Below, in pieces: positions 1 to 14,039 of a stretch of 64,000 bases of DNA (its first letter is position 1; every line of letters begins with the position of its first letter). The position numbers and the translations under genes are program-made. The DNA comes from Ectocarpus siliculosus (Eukaryota > Sar > Phaeophyceae > Ectocarpales > Ectocarpaceae): the NCBI GenBank assembly GCA_000310025.1, contig FN649740.1:1545069-1609068 (forward strand), given 5' to 3'. The notes beneath the pieces are model-generated. The model saw nothing but the letters and a program-made list of their open reading frames with translations, was not told the DNA's origin and ran no database searches.

Positions 1-313
1 AACAACAAGAAACCCTGTTCGCGTCCAACGCGACCGCACACAGCCGTGTTGCTTCGAAAATCGCGAAACGGGGCACAACCTTCAAGACTTCAGTACTCTC
101 GGGTCTATCCCAAACGGGCATTTGGAACACGACCACAACCAATCGCCGAGAAGGATGGGGTGATCTTTGCCTCCTTCCGCCCCACCCCCACAATCCAACC
201 AATACCACCATCTTTTTCAGCAGCGGAGCGGTTTGATTTGGGCTGACGCCGAATCGAGCACTACACACCCACCCGCCAACCAAGAACCGCTTGCACGGAA
301 AGACCCCACTTAC

Positions 314-3300
314 CGAGCAACAGAAGTCACCCCTCTGGATCCCGTCGCACGTGAAGCCGGTGCCGGTGACAGACGTCGTCCCATAGGACCAGACAGACAT
401 CCTGTCGTAGCCGCCGCACGCCTCGTCCGAGGCGCCGGCGCACGCCATGTCGCACTCGGACTCGGGGGCCTCCCCGTGCTGCTCGTAGTCAACAATCTCC
501 ATGGACCCGTTCGACGGGCACCAGCACTTCGTTTGTTCATTCGGTTTCACGGGAATGATAGATGAGACGGGAGGTGACAAAAGTAGGTCAGCGAGTGGGT
601 GGCGGAATGCAGACGAATATCAACACACGCATTGTGCGATACGCTAGCGCGGCGGTGGTCCACGGCGGCTCCGCGCGGGGACACATGCTAACAAGTAAGG
701 GGTTAGCCGGGTTTGGAATGGATAAAGCGGAGAGAACAGGTACAGTCCAAAACAGAGTTCTTGTGCACGAATGAAGAGCAGGGCTCGATGTTCTAGCACT
801 CCATTAATTTTCACAGCGCCTCCATCTTGTTGGCTTGAGACGAGGCATGTATCGATCGATCCCCTCCCCACGCGAAAGAAGATTTGGGCTTGTCCGAAGC
901 TGTTGCGGTTTGGAATTTGAAGCGTCGTCGTCGTCGTCGCTGCCGTCCTCGTGAGCATGATCGACAGTTGGCACTGTGGACCACCTATCATGGCCACGAC
1001 GCCGTGGGTACGCATTGATGTCGTGTGCTAAGCATACGGCGCTGAGCGAGGAGCGGCGGTAAAGGTTTTGCTGAGCGTTCGTCGGGCGACGAAAACTTGA
1101 TCTCGGTTCGGAGGCGCCTCAGATCCGAAAAACAAGGAAAATCAACTCATTGAGTGTGGTTCAGTTCCCTCACCTCCTTTCCCCACTGCGTCCCGAAGTA
1201 CGGGGAGCCTTCGCACTCTTGCATGCACCGCTGTGTACGGGTTTGGTTTGGCGTCAACAGAGGAGGGAGGCGAAGAGTAGTAGCCACGCAAAAGACAACA
1301 CAGTTGTACGCGTCGTCGTGAAAGAAGGCATAACGCGAGGGTAGGGGAGATTAGTCTCTGTGAACCATCCACAGCGGTGGTTCAAACGGCGAAATCAGTG
1401 CTTCGGCTGTGCTCGATCCGCCCTAGTAACTTTATCGCACTTTCCCTCCCTGGAACAAGGATGGCGGTGTACCTACGATTTCACAGCCACCAGCGTCCTT
1501 CAGTGCTCAGGAAGGGCCAGGGTTCTGAGTTCTAAGCAGCGTTTAGATTTCTCAGGTAAAGCAGCGGTGTGCCCCTAGGGTCCGCGTCGCGGACCCGTTT
1601 TTGGTCACGGAACTCTCCCTTTCTCTCGAGGGAACGTGTACTTCGTCGGGATCCATGATAAGTCGTCCTGTAGCGGACGGCCCCGCTCGGCGATACGTGC
1701 ATGTGCCGTTTCGTTGTGTCTGGGAGTTTTTTTTTTTGTCTTGACTTCAAATCAGTGCTCACAGCGCTATATCTGAGTATATGGAGCCTCCACAAAAACG
1801 TTAACTTCAAAAATTTGAAACGTCGTGAATTTTTCTCATATGCTCGCACATTTCACGCGGTCACTCGTCGCACCCCTTTGCATTCACCTTCCCCTTGCCC
1901 CCTCACGGGCTCCCTCCCTGCAGCTGCTAAAACGTGCTCACTTTATCTTGCCCCCCACTTACACGTGCCGGCCTTTCCACGTTCTCTATGCCAACTAACC
2001 TCATTGGTCATGTAGTTCCTGTCAGTGATGCGCTCGCTGAAGATCCGACCAGAGTCCTTCACATCGATGTAGCACCCGAGGTAGGTCGCCCCGGGCAGCA
2101 CCGACGAGGTGGGAGTCGGAGTTGGGTTCGTTGGAGCGGGGGTGAGAGGAGTCGTGGACTGCACCGGCGAGGTGGGAGTCGGAGTGGGGTTCGTTGGAGC
2201 GGGGGTGAGAGGAGTCGTGGACAGCGCCGGCGAGGTGGGAGTCGGAGTGGGGTTCGTTGGAGCGGGGGTGAGAGGAGTCGTGGACTGCACCGGCGAGGTG
2301 GGAGTCGGAGTGGGGGCCGTTGGAGTGGGGGTGGGGGGAGTCAGGGTCGGCGTGCCCAAGTCGTCGATGAAAGGGACGGAAGGTAAGCTTGACGGGCACT
2401 CCTGGTCCCAAGAGTCTTCGATCTCCTCGTCATCCCTGGAAACGAGAAAAAGAGCGGAAAGGGGGTGGAGGGAGGGGTGGCTCTTGGAGAAGACGGCCAC
2501 AGATCCTTATGCACCAGACAGGTTATAGGAAGAATACAAATTTCCACCTTCTTGTTCACAACCTGCTTCCATGCGTTTGTGCGAGCTAGTCTTCGGAAAT
2601 GAGATTGAGGTGCCGGCGCCTCCCGCAGTACGGTTTGCCTACTCGCGCAACCTTCTTTTCCCGTTGGCCGTACGCACCCTTCCTCGCTGACATCACAGTC
2701 ACCGTCCTCGCACGAGTTTTCGCAGATGACCCCCTGGGGGTCCCTCCTCGCCTTGATCGATCCGTCACCGGTCTCTCTGAACGAGTTCCCATAGACCTGT
2801 TTGGACGGTGTTTGTTTGATCGGGGTCGGGAAACTCGGGTGTGTGAGCAACTAGCATCTGCTTGATTTTGAAATTTCGAATTGGATCAGGTGCCGGGGAA
2901 CGCGGGTTCTACCATCCATATGAACACATATACTGCGTGAAACCAATTGCGTAGTTGTTAAATAAGAAACAAGACCAGCACGAGCGCCAGCGCCAGCGCC
3001 AGCACCAGCACCAGCGGCAGCAGCAGATGATGATGATGGCAATGATCCCCCTTAGGCAGTAGTACCACAAGCATACGCACGCACAGACCAACCCCAATCT
3101 ACACTTTCCGTCGCCTTCAAGAGAACGGCCTCGTTCGCGTAGAGGGAGCGGACAAAGATGAGAACCATTGGATTTGAGAGGATTCTCCGGGGTCCGAACA
3201 TGTCTACCGCTACGACTCGCGTGTGTGTGGAGGGGGTGCCGCAAATTCAACAGGGCAGAGAGGTGCTGGCACTCACGTGGTTGTCGACACCGTAAGTGAT

Positions 3301-6009
3301 GCCATCGATTTCGTGACCTCCCAGACGGATTCCACCGCCAAGGCAATTCTCGGCCGTGTTGTACCTGGCACCAAATTCAGACATGAGAGCGGCGGAAGCA
3401 GTCTTTGGCTGTTGTTTCGGTAGGAGGTGTTTCTGTCGGCCGTTGGTTGTCGTTGTCGACAACTTCGTACTCAATAGAAACGATCCTCATGTATGTGTCC
3501 TCCACCCGCACTTTCCTACGATAGAGAAGGACGTTGTAACCTGCCCCGTTCGAGTCCAAACACCAATCCAACGAAACGTGAGTACCTGAAGGTGTTCTCG
3601 TTTCCCCTGGAGTCGTAGCACCCTGACTCCACGTCCCGCTGGTCCTCGCAGTCGTTGTACTCGACGACGTTCATGGTTGCGCCTTCCTTGATGTCCACGC
3701 ACTCGTTACCGCGAGGCACGAGCTTGTTCCCGGTCACCCTGTCGGTAAAGCCAATTTTACATCGTTGTCAGGTCATTACTCTCTCCTCAGCCCCGGTTCT
3801 CTAGTCACTCGCTGACTGCATGTGTATGTCCACCCCGGCCATTTCAAAGTGTAGCGCATGGTCAGGTGTGGAACGCGTCCCATAGTCTTTAGTCATCGCC
3901 GACCACACGTGCTGAACCCATCGTTATCTTCGGACCATCATGATGAGTGGTTCTCAAAGGACTATCACAACGACGCCCACTCGGAGCGTCTGGTGATATG
4001 CACACCACGAGGGTAGAGACTAAAAGAAATGTCTTGCTGATCTGAGCACACACACATGACACAGGACAAGGAGGAAACCGAAAAAATCAAGAAAAAATGA
4101 CCTCCAACGAGAGTCACTCGCATAGGTCACTCACAGGTTGTAGTTGCATCCGTCAGGGCCATGCGTCACCCTCCCGTCTGCACCGTCGGCCCACTGGTTG
4201 CTGGACGTTCCGATGTAGATTGCTTCGCCGACTTTTCCATCGAACGTGTACCGGTAGTCGTAGATGCCGCAGTCTTCTATGTCGTTGTCGATGATCACAG
4301 TGTTGGTGACGAAGTTCCTCATGCGGATGCACTCCATCCTGCAAGATGGTTGGTGTGGTTACTGGGTACGTAGCTCACGTTTCGCAAGTCATCCAACCGA
4401 GAGCATGCCAAAAAGAACAAACGCGCACACACAGCCGCCGCAGTAACGGAAGGAGGGCAAGAACAAGAACAACAAGCACGAAGGCTTCACTACCCACGAG
4501 TATTGCACTGGTCATGTTTGTAAAATTACCGGTGAGTGCCAACCCCCCTCTGAGTGCAATACGCACGCAAGCACGCACCCGCAGTTCTGGATTTTCATGC
4601 TGTCGATCACCGTGCCAATCAAGGCGGTCTCAACAGTGCGACCGTCGTACTCGACGTCCTCGGGCGCGGCCTGACCCTCCACGAAGATACACTTGTCCAC
4701 GAACGAATCTTCGTGATCGGCGTCGTCTATCTGACCGTCGATGGTAAACCCCTGGTTGGAAGGGGCAACAAGATACGCACCCCACGTGATATGAGCTCTT
4801 TGCTTGAATTTCGAGCATTGGTGTGAGGAATGGAAGCATGATCTGCCCGCTCTTACGATGCGAAGCGGGAAAAATCGCTGCATCGTATGTACATCATGAA
4901 CGCTGTACTGGTATTCGCCAAATGTCGAAAACCACCACAAGCCACCAAATGTATCGACATGAAGACAGTGCGGTAAGTGCTCGTGAAACAATTACGTATT
5001 CGGTACGTATGCGATAGACATCTGCTCGATGCTATGCTGGTGCCATCATGCCATGCACTGCGCCGTAACAGAGCTAAATGGGTATGTCTTCTCCCCCGCA
5101 AAACAAGGAAGAGTACGAACAGATCGTTATGTCCTTTCTCCAAGAACTTACAGGAATTGTCTCAAAGGCGGAATTCCAAGTTTGCTGGGGGGCTATCGAT
5201 TTCGGCGGCGGGTCCGCTTTTTGTGGGCGTTTGCGTTGGCCTAACAAACAGAACAAAAACATGCGTGCACCCAACCCCGAGCGATTCCTGAGAGTTACTG
5301 GTATCGTTGGGACGAGCACCTATTCAGGTGGAGGATCATGGAACCCTTCGCGTTTGCGCGCCAAGACCTCCGACGGAAATTGTTCCAATACGGGTGTTTC
5401 TTCCTGAACACCTCCTACCGGAGAACCAGTCGATTCCCGCAGAGGAATTGAAACGGCTGCGGCCAGGCTACGACCTAGCCTTGGAAGACGTTCTGGCAGC
5501 AGGTGTGCTGAACATCGTGCGGTCCACAACACGCATGCCCTCACCCACACGTCCTGTCTCTATTCTTCTCTACTATTATTTATGTCTTTGCCTCTCACCC
5601 GCAGAGTGACCCACGAGTGGCGAATGTCGACGACCTTCTGGGACCACATGATACTCTTATCGCCGGTGTAGTAGTTGACGACCGCGTCTCTGCCACCCTC
5701 GATCACGAGAGGATTACCCTCCACACCGGCCTTCATGGTCACGAGCGGCTCGCGGTAGATCCCGTCCCCCAATGATATGGTGTCGCCTGCACCGGCCACC
5801 TCTAGCGCTGCGGTGAGCGTCATGGGATCGCCATCAGGAGACACCTCGTAGGTGGCCGCGCTAGCGGCGGTGAGGGCGAGGGCTGCCGTGGCAAGGCGCG
5901 CGGCGGTGGCCGCGGCGGCGCCGGTGACGGGGGAGTTTTTACTGACCGGTTTCGCTGTCTCCTGGTATGGCTGCTGTTGCTGACGTCGAAGGTTAGCCGT
6001 AACCGCCAT
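314..6009 (-). CDS. Secreted or surface right-handed beta-helix protein with WSC domain, copy 1 (3' end outside window)
   Basis: Spliced minus-strand gene. Exons by splice sites and phase: 5599-6009, 4579-4751, 4135-4338, 3586-3738, 3277-3364, 2678-2796, 2000-2435, 1174-1230, 314-526; the terminal exon seen in copy 2 (46 residues plus stop) lies before position 1. All phases join, giving 618 residues. The ATG at 6009 (AACATGG) is the start shared by both copies. Residues 29-52 are Ala-rich and hydrophobic, ending ASAA before TYEV, and look like a signal peptide. Residues 53-380 read as a parallel beta-helix (pectin-lyase fold): VTLRGFTIDG across the first splice, NTFRYNTAENC across another. 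A Pro/Thr linker (about 400-495) precedes a WSC domain (about 499-596: LGCYID, CMQEC, SPYFGTQWGKECWC, CGGYDRMSVWSYG), then Cys-rich sequence. WSC domains are putative carbohydrate binders. A wall-polysaccharide role (lyase, epimerase or pure binding) is inference; no catalytic residues were identified. Confidence 0.85.
2109..2338. repeat. 63-bp coding minisatellite in the Pro/Thr linker (copy 1)
   Basis: A 63-bp unit repeats from 2109, 2172, 2235 and partly 2298, about 3.6 copies, with very few differences. On the minus strand each unit encodes 21 residues rich in Pro and Thr (core TPTPTSPVQSTTPLTPAPTN). The length is a multiple of three, so changes in copy number alter the spacer between the beta-helix and the WSC domain without changing frame. 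Confidence 0.9.
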
Positions 6010-9000
6010 GTTGCCGTGGCCGATGTTGGTTGGTTGCGTCGTCGTCTCGGCGAGTAGGACCTTGTTTTTCAGTTTTGGGTGTGGGGGCAAGGGCGAATGA
6101 TGAAGTTGGCAGTGGTCGGGGGGTCGAATGAGTCGTGCTCTCAACGTAGTAGGCAGTGTTTCCTCCCGCATTGTCATCACCAGCTAACCTTTCCGCTAGC
6201 CGGTTACCGGGTACTCATGGAGGCAAAGAGTGGGCCAGGTGAAGGCGAAGGGGACAAACAAACCGTTGTTCATTGCATCATTCGAAGGTGCTATGATGGC
6301 GTTTTTTTTTATGCAGGGAAGCGTGTAACGTACAGTAGTACTGGCCCCCCGAGCGAGAAAAGAGTTGAAGTCGACCACTCTGTCGAAGTTTTGTATTCAA
6401 GCAGAGAGTCTAACGTGCCCGAGAGAGCTGCGCAAACACAAGGAGCTCGGTGATGCACAAGAGGCTTCTCGTGGTTGGCCGGGGTCACGAGACGCCGCTT
6501 GAGGGTCTTTTGATTCATTTGCTGTGCGGTGTCACTTAGAACCTGATCTATGCTGAGAACCCGGGGTCCTATCCCATGAGGAATCGCCTCGGGCATGGCC
6601 AGCGGGCAGATGGGAGAAGAGAGACGTCAGGCGTACCATATCGTGGGCACGTCACTGAGTGGTACGTATATATGTGCGCAACTATGAACGTATGTCGATG
6701 ACAACGTGTGGGAGAGGCCAAAATCCGCATTTGCACGCCTGTGCGTCTGAGGAGAGAGAATCACGGTCGCTAGGTCGAAAAATCTTGATCGGTGAGCGGG
6801 GCACCCGTCGCGTGCACGGTCTTCTCCGCGGACCGGAGGTGACCGCGGAATCGACAGTGCAGTCATCACCGACCGAGTTTCGCCGAAACGAGGTAATCGA
6901 CTACACTTGCCCGACGCGATCGCGAACCGGGATGGCGCCACCCAACAGCTGCAGCCGGTGATCGACGGCATCAATACTCACCAGGGCGTGGATTCACCTG
7001 GGCCGAAGCAGGGCGCTTCTGGTGCGCACGCCGATATGGAGGGCGGCGAGGTGGGCGAAACGGAGATGGTAGATACGTGTAGACGACGGCGCTGCCGAAC
7101 GCGCAGATTGCCAACATCCAGCAGGTCGCCTTGAATTGGAGGAGATATCAAGGCCTGGCGCAACCCCGACATCATCCAGCCAACCGTGGCTCATCACCAC
7201 GTCGAAGACGAACATGCAGGCCGTTGTGCGAGATGCGGCTCATACTTCAACCTCTCAGTCTGCGAAATGATTATGAGCAACGTGTCCGGTTTCGAACTGT
7301 ATATGTCCACAGCGAACGGTGATGACACTACAGGAACCTCGTTACCGGGATACCTTCTGATCGAGACACTACTCTAATGACCTTCCTGTCGAAGGGCGTT
7401 ACGTGGAATTTCGGGTGTAATAGACGATTGATTGTATTCACAAACCATGGGCACTGTAAATAAGCGGCCTAGGACGGCAAGAGCAACACCTCGTTTCTCT
7501 CGCTCGCGACGTGGTAGTATGCGACATATCTACTGGGGATCGTGGTGTCTTTCGACCCTCGTTTTTTAGTTCACTAATCAAGCGATGGAGGAAGTAGAAG
7601 ACGAACAAGTGGGCTGAAAACTCGTGGTATGATGTTCGTGAGAATCTTTCGGGTCGTTGCAGCAGAGTCCTACATAGTCTGCATGTGGACGTCTTGACTG
7701 AGGTTCGCAAGAGAAGTGGACCCGTTCGGATTGATTGGGGCGAGGATATTTTGTAGCCACTCCCTCAGCGTTCCGAAACAAGGCATATCATACCTAGAAG
7801 CAAGAGAGAGTTGAACGGTTTCTTCATAATTAAGTCTAGGTCGCCATGATAAGAATATCTGACCTGTCGATAGAGAAAAGTTGTTATATTATCGTGTTTT
7901 TCTCTGTATGTATGTGTATATATGTATGTAACATCATTAATACAATACAAGTGATGATGAGCACGGATATTTCTGGATTATTAAAAAAATTCAAGAAAAG
8001 GGGGTTGTCCTGCTGGTACAGACTATGTTTGTTTGTTACGGCTTGGCTGCTATATACTGCTAAAAAAATGTTCTCCGAGCAGCACAGCTTGAGCCTGCCA
8101 TTATAGCTAGATACACAGTCTACAAGCAGCAGCAACCAGTCTTGATAATAGCTAATTAGAACACACGTAATCAATCCCACAGAAAGACTACCCGTCCGCG
8201 CCCGTTCGAGTGTTTTAGAAAGTAAACATGGCCAAGACTATATATACCCGTTCGAGATATAACCTCAGTCGACAGGGATGTGGTGAAGTCTTTCCAGTAA
8301 GTTTTTTGTCCTCTCTAAAACGATGAAATCTTTCGAGAAATACGAAGTGCACGGGCTGACGTCACATAATATACGCTCATCATTTCAAGGAGGAGACAGA
8401 CCCCGGTCGTAGTTGTATTAATACCCGGGGAGGAAGCGGTCTTCTTTCGTGAGATTTGGCAAGGAGGAGGAAGAAGAAAGTGTGTGCCACCGACGGGCGA
8501 GCTGCGTGAATTGTTGGGTATATATGTAGTCGAAAGAAGATAGATATATATCGTAGATATATATCCCGTTGGGCACTGTGCTTACAACTGGTCTCTTAGC
8601 GGGTGCATTTGTTGGAAGAGTCATCATCGGCTGCTGCTGCATATACTTACTTTTGTTTTTTTCTGTTTTTTTCGTCCCATCTCTGGCGCCGCCTGCTTTC
8701 TCTCCTCGTCGATGCACACTACACGTTCGCCGCGTATGTGCAGCACTTACACTTCTCAGCCTACAATTAGCTAGACGTACCGTGCGGGGTCACACAGGAG
8801 GGGGTACCCACCACGCCGGGTTTTTTTCTTCTCTTTTCTTCTTTTGTCCCCACCTACTACCTCCTGCGGTATGTAGTACATCAAACCACAGGTTGGTTCA
8901 TCTTCATCATCATCGCAGCGAGGACCTAGAGTACATCGACATGGCATTTATGTAGTACATACATACATGTATAATACGTTTAAACTTTTACACCTACTAC

Positions 9001-12000
9001 TCCGAGTACTATCTATCTGTTCGGCACTCGGCACCGACGTCCGTCCGTGTAGTGCGAAAGCTTGCACCCCGAGGAGCGGGATGTATGTCTAAACGCTGAA
9101 ACAACGTTCCCCGGTGTCAGATAAATAAGTAAATAGCCAGTGTTGTACAGGGTGATCTGACATCCGGTGTCAGTCCTGGAAAATAGACAAAAATAGCGGA
9201 TGAAGATATTTATAACAATGTTTAGATGCGGACCGTGATTCATTCTGCAGTGAGTGCTGCATGCAGTGGGTGGATGGTGTGCCTTAACGCACACGTATGC
9301 ATAATATGTGTGGTCGATTTTTTTTTTCTTCCACCGCACAACGTCAATAAAAAATCGAACTTTTGTCGTCACGCTGTGTCGTTCTGCGACAAAACGGCGT
9401 GGTATAGTACTAGCTGTCTGTGTCGTCTCAATCAAGTGGTGGTACCCGTTGAGAAACTCAGTTAGTTATCGCAGGCGGAAAGTAAGTGCGAACATTTCAC
9501 GACAATGAATGATTGTTGGAATGCAATCCTATCAACGTATATCTATCTGTGAAATGGATCGATTATTTATTGCCTGATGATGATGACGAAATGCTGCCGA
9601 CTTCTTCCCGTTGGCCTCGTCGGTCCAGCGTCCATGCCTTTTCCTTCAGCCTTTCCACAGACCGACAGGCCCGTTCGTCGACCCGTGTACATAATATATA
9701 TCTCGAACGGGCACATACACAGCAATATGTGTATAGTCTGTGTTTGTATATGTTTTTCCTACCACACGTGTTGCAGCAAAAACTCTTTGTGCATGGATGG
9801 GATCACGATTATATTTTTCTGGAGGCGCTCGTGGTCTGGACTGACTGCTGCTGCTGTGTTGTTGCGTCTCGCCACCTGATATATAATAGAGAGTACCTGC
9901 ATCAGTTTTTACCTCCAGAAAACTTCGTTCGTTCCTTCTGTTCTTTTTTGATGAAATACAGAGAGAGAGAGGCGGACCACTGCTACAGATCAACCGTTTC
10001 TTTGCGTGTGCTGACAAAAAATATTAGACTATGTACCCTCATTCAGGGAATCGCTGCCGCGGCGTGGCTGTGCGTGGCTGTGCTTCCTGAGAATCGCTGC
10101 CGCGGCGCGGCTGTGCGTCACTGTGCAACTTTGTCTTGTTATGCAGCCCCCCCCCTGCGTCTGGACAGACGTCGTCTTTGGAATTACAAAGAAATCCCCG
10201 TCCGGCGTAACCCTTCTTGTTCATGATTGAAAACGATGATCAGCATCTCTGCGACGGAACGTATTCCTTGCCGAAAACGTGTAACCAATCTATCACATAC
10301 CGCGCGCCGTTCGTGCACATTCTCTGGGATGAACATGCACACAAAACCTCTTAAACTTCCCTAAATACCAGAATTATTGCCACGTTCGTTCGCACTGTCC
10401 ACTCATCACATAGTCGTTAGGAAGGTTCCTTCCTCGTGCCTAGATAATGATACTACATGCGCACATGCATAGAACCGCGCGTATTTTACAGAACATATAG
10501 CAAGCCGTTTTTGGATATATGATGTGCATTTGATGGGTGCATTGTAGGGAAACAAAGAGGTTCTAGGCGAAGATCGACCCACTGCTGCTGTCGTTCTTGT
10601 CTCTCTCCCTCGTGCATCAGATCCTAACCCGCATGCGCTCAAGGTCATCGTCCGTGCAGTAAGCACATGTTCGTCAGGCGTGCGTGACAAGCGACCACAC
10701 GCCTTGCACCGACTTTCGAAAACGAGCAGGAGGATTCGCTGAGAAGAGATGATGATGCGCACGCGCAGCGATTCTTGACTTTTGTACGGTAGAAATCGAG
10801 CGACGCACACACACGTGCAAAGGTAGCACTTTTGATGCACCGTGCGGTACACAATGCACCGATCGATGGACTATCCAAAATCCGTGTGATGACGTTATTG
10901 TTAGTGCTGAGGTTTGTGTAGGACGCCGCTGTGTAGAAAGCAGATACAGATAAATAAATGTTGAACGTGGGCACTCTCTGTCTCTCTCCGTGGACTCACT
11001 CACCTGATGATGATGCGCTCTGTCTCGATTGGGTTCGGGGGGTGAGAAATAGTAAATGAGTAGGTGGGCGAAGTGGGCACATCTATATATGCATGTAGGG
11101 ATAGAAGAAAAAATCATGTCAACCATTTGCCATTCTGACTCGAGGTACGGGTCGAATCACAATCTAGAGGCGGAGAGTGGAGACCGGCTACAGATCGACA
11201 GGTGAATCTCCGAAGAACGCATTGTATACATTTTGACATATCCAAACTGATTTTTGCTCTCCCAGGTCGAACGGAATGCAACAAGATCCGGAGAGATGGC
11301 GCCCTAGTGACAACATCAATTTTTGTGGTGTATTTCCACAACTAGGAGGGTACAAACACCAATCGATACCTCTCAGGAAAGCCCTCGAGGAAATGCATCC
11401 ACGACTACCCGTTTCGGCAGTGGTACCCCCCTGGTTGTGGAGAAATACGCTATTATAGAAGAATGCTCTCACGGGGGTGCGCCACCTCCGACATTTATTT
11501 ACGGTAGATGGTATCCAACGCGTAGATACCCGACCTGCCAACGGATCAAACATCGGCTACATGTCAAATGGGATGCAGATATCCTGGTGGAGTGGAATTA
11601 TCAACCACACATACATCTATATAAAGAAGGAGGTGCACACACAAACACCTGGTCACCGCTCGTGTGCGTACGAAAGTCATGGTCTCGGGCCGTTGGTGGA
11701 GTACATCACCATCTGGGCGGGTATATCTTGTAGAAATACACGGACCGCCGGCCTAGAGTCTTTAGTAGTCCGAGCTGGCAAGCAAACGGACCATGCTGTT
11801 GTTGGCCACAGCAAACGCTGTACGTGTCTGTATGTAGTGTTTTCTCGTGTTGCCCGTGGGAGTGAGCGATATACCGTGATAGTCGGAGAGATGGCACTGG
11901 ATGCGATCGCTTTCTTCCACGCTTATTCCTCGGGTTTTTTATCGCACCCCGGTGCCATCTCTCCGATCGGTGCCATCTCTCCGACCCCGTTGCGGAAATG

Positions 12001-12324
12001 CAACTAAATCATTTCGTTTAGTTTTTTCAAGGTACCCCGGTGCGATCTCTACGACCGGTGCCATCCCCGATGAAATAGAATACACACAGGTGTTGTGTGC
12101 ACGCACCTCGGTGCCATCTCCCCGACCGATACTATAGTATTGATACCAGTGTAGGCTTACCCACGCACACACACGGTCTTCTGCACACGCTCGTTGACAA
12201 TGCTATTGATCAGTATAGTCTAGAACCACACGTGTGTACCGTTGTTGCTGATTGGAAGCACACCGGTAACGGCAACGTAGGCTGATTCACGCGTGTCAGC
12301 TTCCTTCCGTGTTCTCCGCCGCTA
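6010..12324. other. Upstream non-coding flank of the beta-helix/WSC gene, copy 1
   Basis: No gene can be supported here. Reading frames of up to about 237 codons occur, but they are not preserved in the other copy, where indels shift them. The DNA is AT-richer than the gene, with runs of TATATA, CATACATA and poly-T. Between about 11285 and 12125 a 16-base word close to GGTGCCATCTCTCCGA recurs in both orientations. The flank is collinear with 26997-35046 apart from the 1.6 kb insertion there. Confidence 0.6.
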
Positions 12325-14039
12325 GCTGCAGATTGTCCGTTTACCAACGGAATGCCATCTTGAGAGAACGCCTCTGCAAAACGTCAGCAATATACTTGAC
12401 ATAGAGACTGCGAGGTGGGGGGGTTGTTCATTGTTTTGTGTCCCCTACTGAGGTATAACCACCTAGCAGCGGAGTTCGTCGAGACCGTGACGCAAGAGCC
12501 GCCTGTGGTGCTAGCCAGTTTTTCGAGGGGGTCGTATTCGGTCCATGGATTGCTGCTCTGGAAGTCGTGCAATGGTGTGCTTCTCAACCTTCGAGTACAA
12601 GCAGACCAATGGGCATCCCGTCCTTATCCACTGGGGCGTCAAATTAGAATGGCATCGACCTTTTCCTCCACCAAAGAGTTAAGCCTACAATCACGCGAGG
12701 ACAGCGGTTTCGTGCCCGGGGGCACTTCCGAACGAAAAATTTTCACTGTACAACAACCGAAATCGGACGGTGACCGCAAAAACCCATCACGAAAGCCACA
12801 CAGCACATCCACCAAGCTGTTAATGGCTTCCGGAGTCCAACCCAAGTCATGTAAATATAAAATAACAAGTGCAGGCGAAGGTTTCCACAACTCGCGAAAA
12901 CCGACTCGTTGCGGTTCCGAAAGGGGTTCAATCAATTCCGGCGGCGGCGGTTTCGGCGGCAATGCTGCCGCGAGAGAGTCCGAGATCTCTGGATCCGCAA
13001 CCAGGATGTTACAATGCAAAGAATTCACGCGGGACGGCTACCCAGCCTCGGAATGGGCTGGCGGCGTAGGGTCACCCAACCCAACACCCGCGGCCGTCCG
13101 CTGCGCAGGCTCAATCGACGCTAGCGGAATTTGCACCAGCGGGGCAGTCGCCACTCCACGCACGTCACCAGGCTCCAACTCGGCGGGTCCGGTCAGAGGG
13201 ATGTGTTGAGGCCCGTCCGAAACAAACGTGTCCCACGCCGATAGAGCGCCGTGTTTTGGTAAAAACGTGACAAGAAAATTCCCGGTGAGAGCGGGAGTGC
13301 CAGACGTGCGAACGAGGTTCACCCTCGTCAAAGTGGGTATATCGGAAAGGAAAACATCCTTCCTGCCGGCGTACGCAGGAGGTATCTTGTCCCCGGAGGC
13401 AGCGGGTCCAGCGACATACGCAGAATCCCCCACCGGAAAATCCGACGACAGCATAATGTGTCCACTCGCAGACCGCGTAGGCAAAGCAGTGGACAAACGA
13501 GAGATAAAACGCACCCAACAATCACGCCCAAGAAGAAGGGCGTGACCCATGGTGGCAGCGGGGACAACATACGCCCACACAACTGTCGAGGCGGTGATGC
13601 TATCGCCGTACAAAAACTGACCGAACAGCCGCACGGAGGAAGTGGTTTCACGAGGCGTGACAGAGCCAAAACCACCCTACAGTCGAATGGGCACCGAACG
13701 ACGACTGTGGACAGATGCAGCTCCTGACGCCTCCATGGCTTCAAGAACAGCATCGCTGTTGAAAGACGATGGTGAACCCGAGTCCAAACCGTTCACACCG
13801 TTCGGGTACCACCAAGCACACGGACTCGCGTCGTGGAGGTATCGCAATCCACTAAAACTTCATCGCTCACCAAGTCTGGGCCGTGTTCCGCCAACAACGG
13901 CGGCGGGGAAGCGGCGGCTTCGCGAAAAGCGGCAGAGGCAACGTGCAGCACCTGCTTCAACCGTCCGCGGGCATGTTCGTCGACACATCCAACGGGCTAC
14001 GTGCATCCTCGGAGGAAGAATAATCGGCTGGAGAATCAT

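Larger units (their letters stand above)
1..12324. repeat. Segmental duplication, copy 1 (left end outside the window)
   Basis: Position 1 matches 20996 and the two stretches stay collinear in direct orientation to 12324/35046, where both read a shared CTTCCTTCCGTGTTCTCCGC before diverging. The copy contains nine of ten exons of the beta-helix/WSC gene and its upstream flank. Exons differ at few positions, whereas introns and the flank show many small indels and substitutions. The left end of the duplicated block is not visible. Confidence 0.93.

Noticed and set aside
3100-3230. Possible extra exon of the beta-helix gene (MFGPRRILSNPMVLIFVRSL) inside intron 5
   Set aside because: Direct joining of exon 3277-3364 to 2678-2796 is in phase and gives a continuous beta-helix strand (GVDNH, then VYGNSFRETG), so the extra segment is not needed.
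5307-5609. Plus-strand frame inside intron 1 of the beta-helix gene, open in both duplication copies
   Set aside because: Mostly intronic and antisense; open frames over 100 codons are common in this GC-rich DNA, and the few differences between copies change residues. A transposon remnant remains possible.
6827-7215. Minus-strand pieces reminiscent of an ABC-transporter membrane domain (LRFAHLAALHIGVRTRSALL, SSDAQ)
   Set aside because: The match is short, needs several frames, lacks splice support and has a stop in one frame of copy 2; resemblance is too weak.
9513-10226. Plus-strand open frame of 237 codons in the non-coding flank
   Set aside because: The corresponding stretch in duplication copy 2 (about 32120-32910) is broken up by indels, and the translation has no domain and strong low-complexity bias.
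12415-13209. Plus-strand open frame of 264 codons
   Set aside because: It is the antisense shadow of the protease and pre-RT part of the retroelement on the minus strand.
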